A stretch of DNA of 64,000 nucleotides. Origin: Aliiroseovarius pelagivivens (GTDB taxonomy: Bacteria > Pseudomonadota > Alphaproteobacteria > Rhodobacterales > Rhodobacteraceae). Positions 63,936-64,000 of this stretch are shown here, piece by piece. The notes beneath the pieces were generated by a model. That model did not search any database, had not been told where the DNA came from, and saw only the letters and a program-made list of their open reading frames with translations. The translations under genes were made by a program, and so were the position numbers. The stretch is from positions 248,001-312,000 of the forward strand of contig NZ_OMOI01000002.1 in assembly GCF_900302485.1 (NCBI RefSeq), in the 5' to 3' direction. Numbering within the stretch: position 1 is the stretch's first letter; each line of letters begins with the position of its first letter.

Positions 63936-64000
63936 TCAGAAGTCGTTGATATCTTTCCAGGATTGACTGTCGGTCGAGGCAAGCCCCGCCGCAATCACCC
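63936..64000 (-). CDS. C-terminal end of a further gene (probably Gfo/Idh/MocA-type), cut by window edge
   Basis: Reading from the edge, an open frame encodes 'VIAAGLASTDSQSWKDINDF' and stops at 63936, 20 bases before the next start. A tail of the kind 'AAGLAS...W' is common in Gfo/Idh/MocA oxidoreductases. Too short to be sure. Confidence 0.45.
   Translation of the reverse strand, partial: VIAAGLASTDSQSWKDINDF

Overview
The window looks like a chromosomal segment of a Roseobacter-group alphaproteobacterium (Rhodobacterales). The signs are GC-rich codon use, a dnaA-dnaN-recF-gyrB block next to rpsT and mutM-ubiE-ubiB, the alphaproteobacterial flagellin regulators FlaF and FlbT, a spike-base protein of the kind found with gene transfer agents (GTAs), and many peptide ABC and TRAP uptake systems. 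Assignments rest on reading motifs and translated sequence; no database search was run.

Layout. 1-1.5 kb: three overlapping phage/GTA-type spike genes. 1.6-8.2 kb: a five-gene peptide/nickel-type ABC importer operon with a LysR regulator at its end. 8.4-10.6 kb: a divergent LysR regulator and old-yellow-enzyme oxidoreductase. 10.6-18.0 kb: gyrB, LysE exporter, VOC protein, recF, dnaN and dnaA, all on the minus strand. 18.6-24 kb: rpsT, enoyl-CoA hydratase, mutM, ubiE, ubiB and a small-molecule kinase. 24-36.2 kb: a large but incomplete flagellar cluster (flgD, fliK, rod-binding protein, fliC, flaF, flbT, DUF1217 protein, fliI, flgB-flgC-fliE-fliQ-flgF-flgG-flgA-flgH-fliL). 36.3-43.7 kb: a GntR regulator facing a second peptide ABC importer, a phosphodiesterase-like enzyme and an FAH-family hydrolase. 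43.9-48.8 kb: a TakP-like TRAP transporter with oversized membrane subunits. 49.1-53.7 kb: marR plus an RND efflux pair. 53.8-57.2 kb: a two-gene adenylation / carrier-thioesterase-TPR cassette. 57.4-57.6 kb: a probable gene remnant. 57.8-64 kb: a sugar or polyol ABC importer, its LacI regulator, and Gfo/Idh/MocA and IolE/MocC-type enzymes.

How genes work together. Many neighbours overlap as ATGA or TGATG, so translational coupling is common. Strong hairpins with T tracts end most operons. Similar hairpins lie between binding-protein genes and their permease genes, fitting a higher supply of binding protein than permease. Clear dyads lie where regulators should act: a nested dyad upstream of the first ABC operon, a 19-bp repeat in the LysR/OYE gap, a 12-bp palindrome before marR and a 26-bp palindrome before the LacI gene.

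The best candidate for an undescribed system is the pair at 53.8-57.2 kb. One gene encodes a free-standing adenylating enzyme with an unusual phosphate-binding loop. The other fuses a carrier domain, a complete-looking thioesterase and a TPR array. There is no condensation domain nearby and no known product. The TRAP permease with a roughly 325-residue coiled-coil tail is second.
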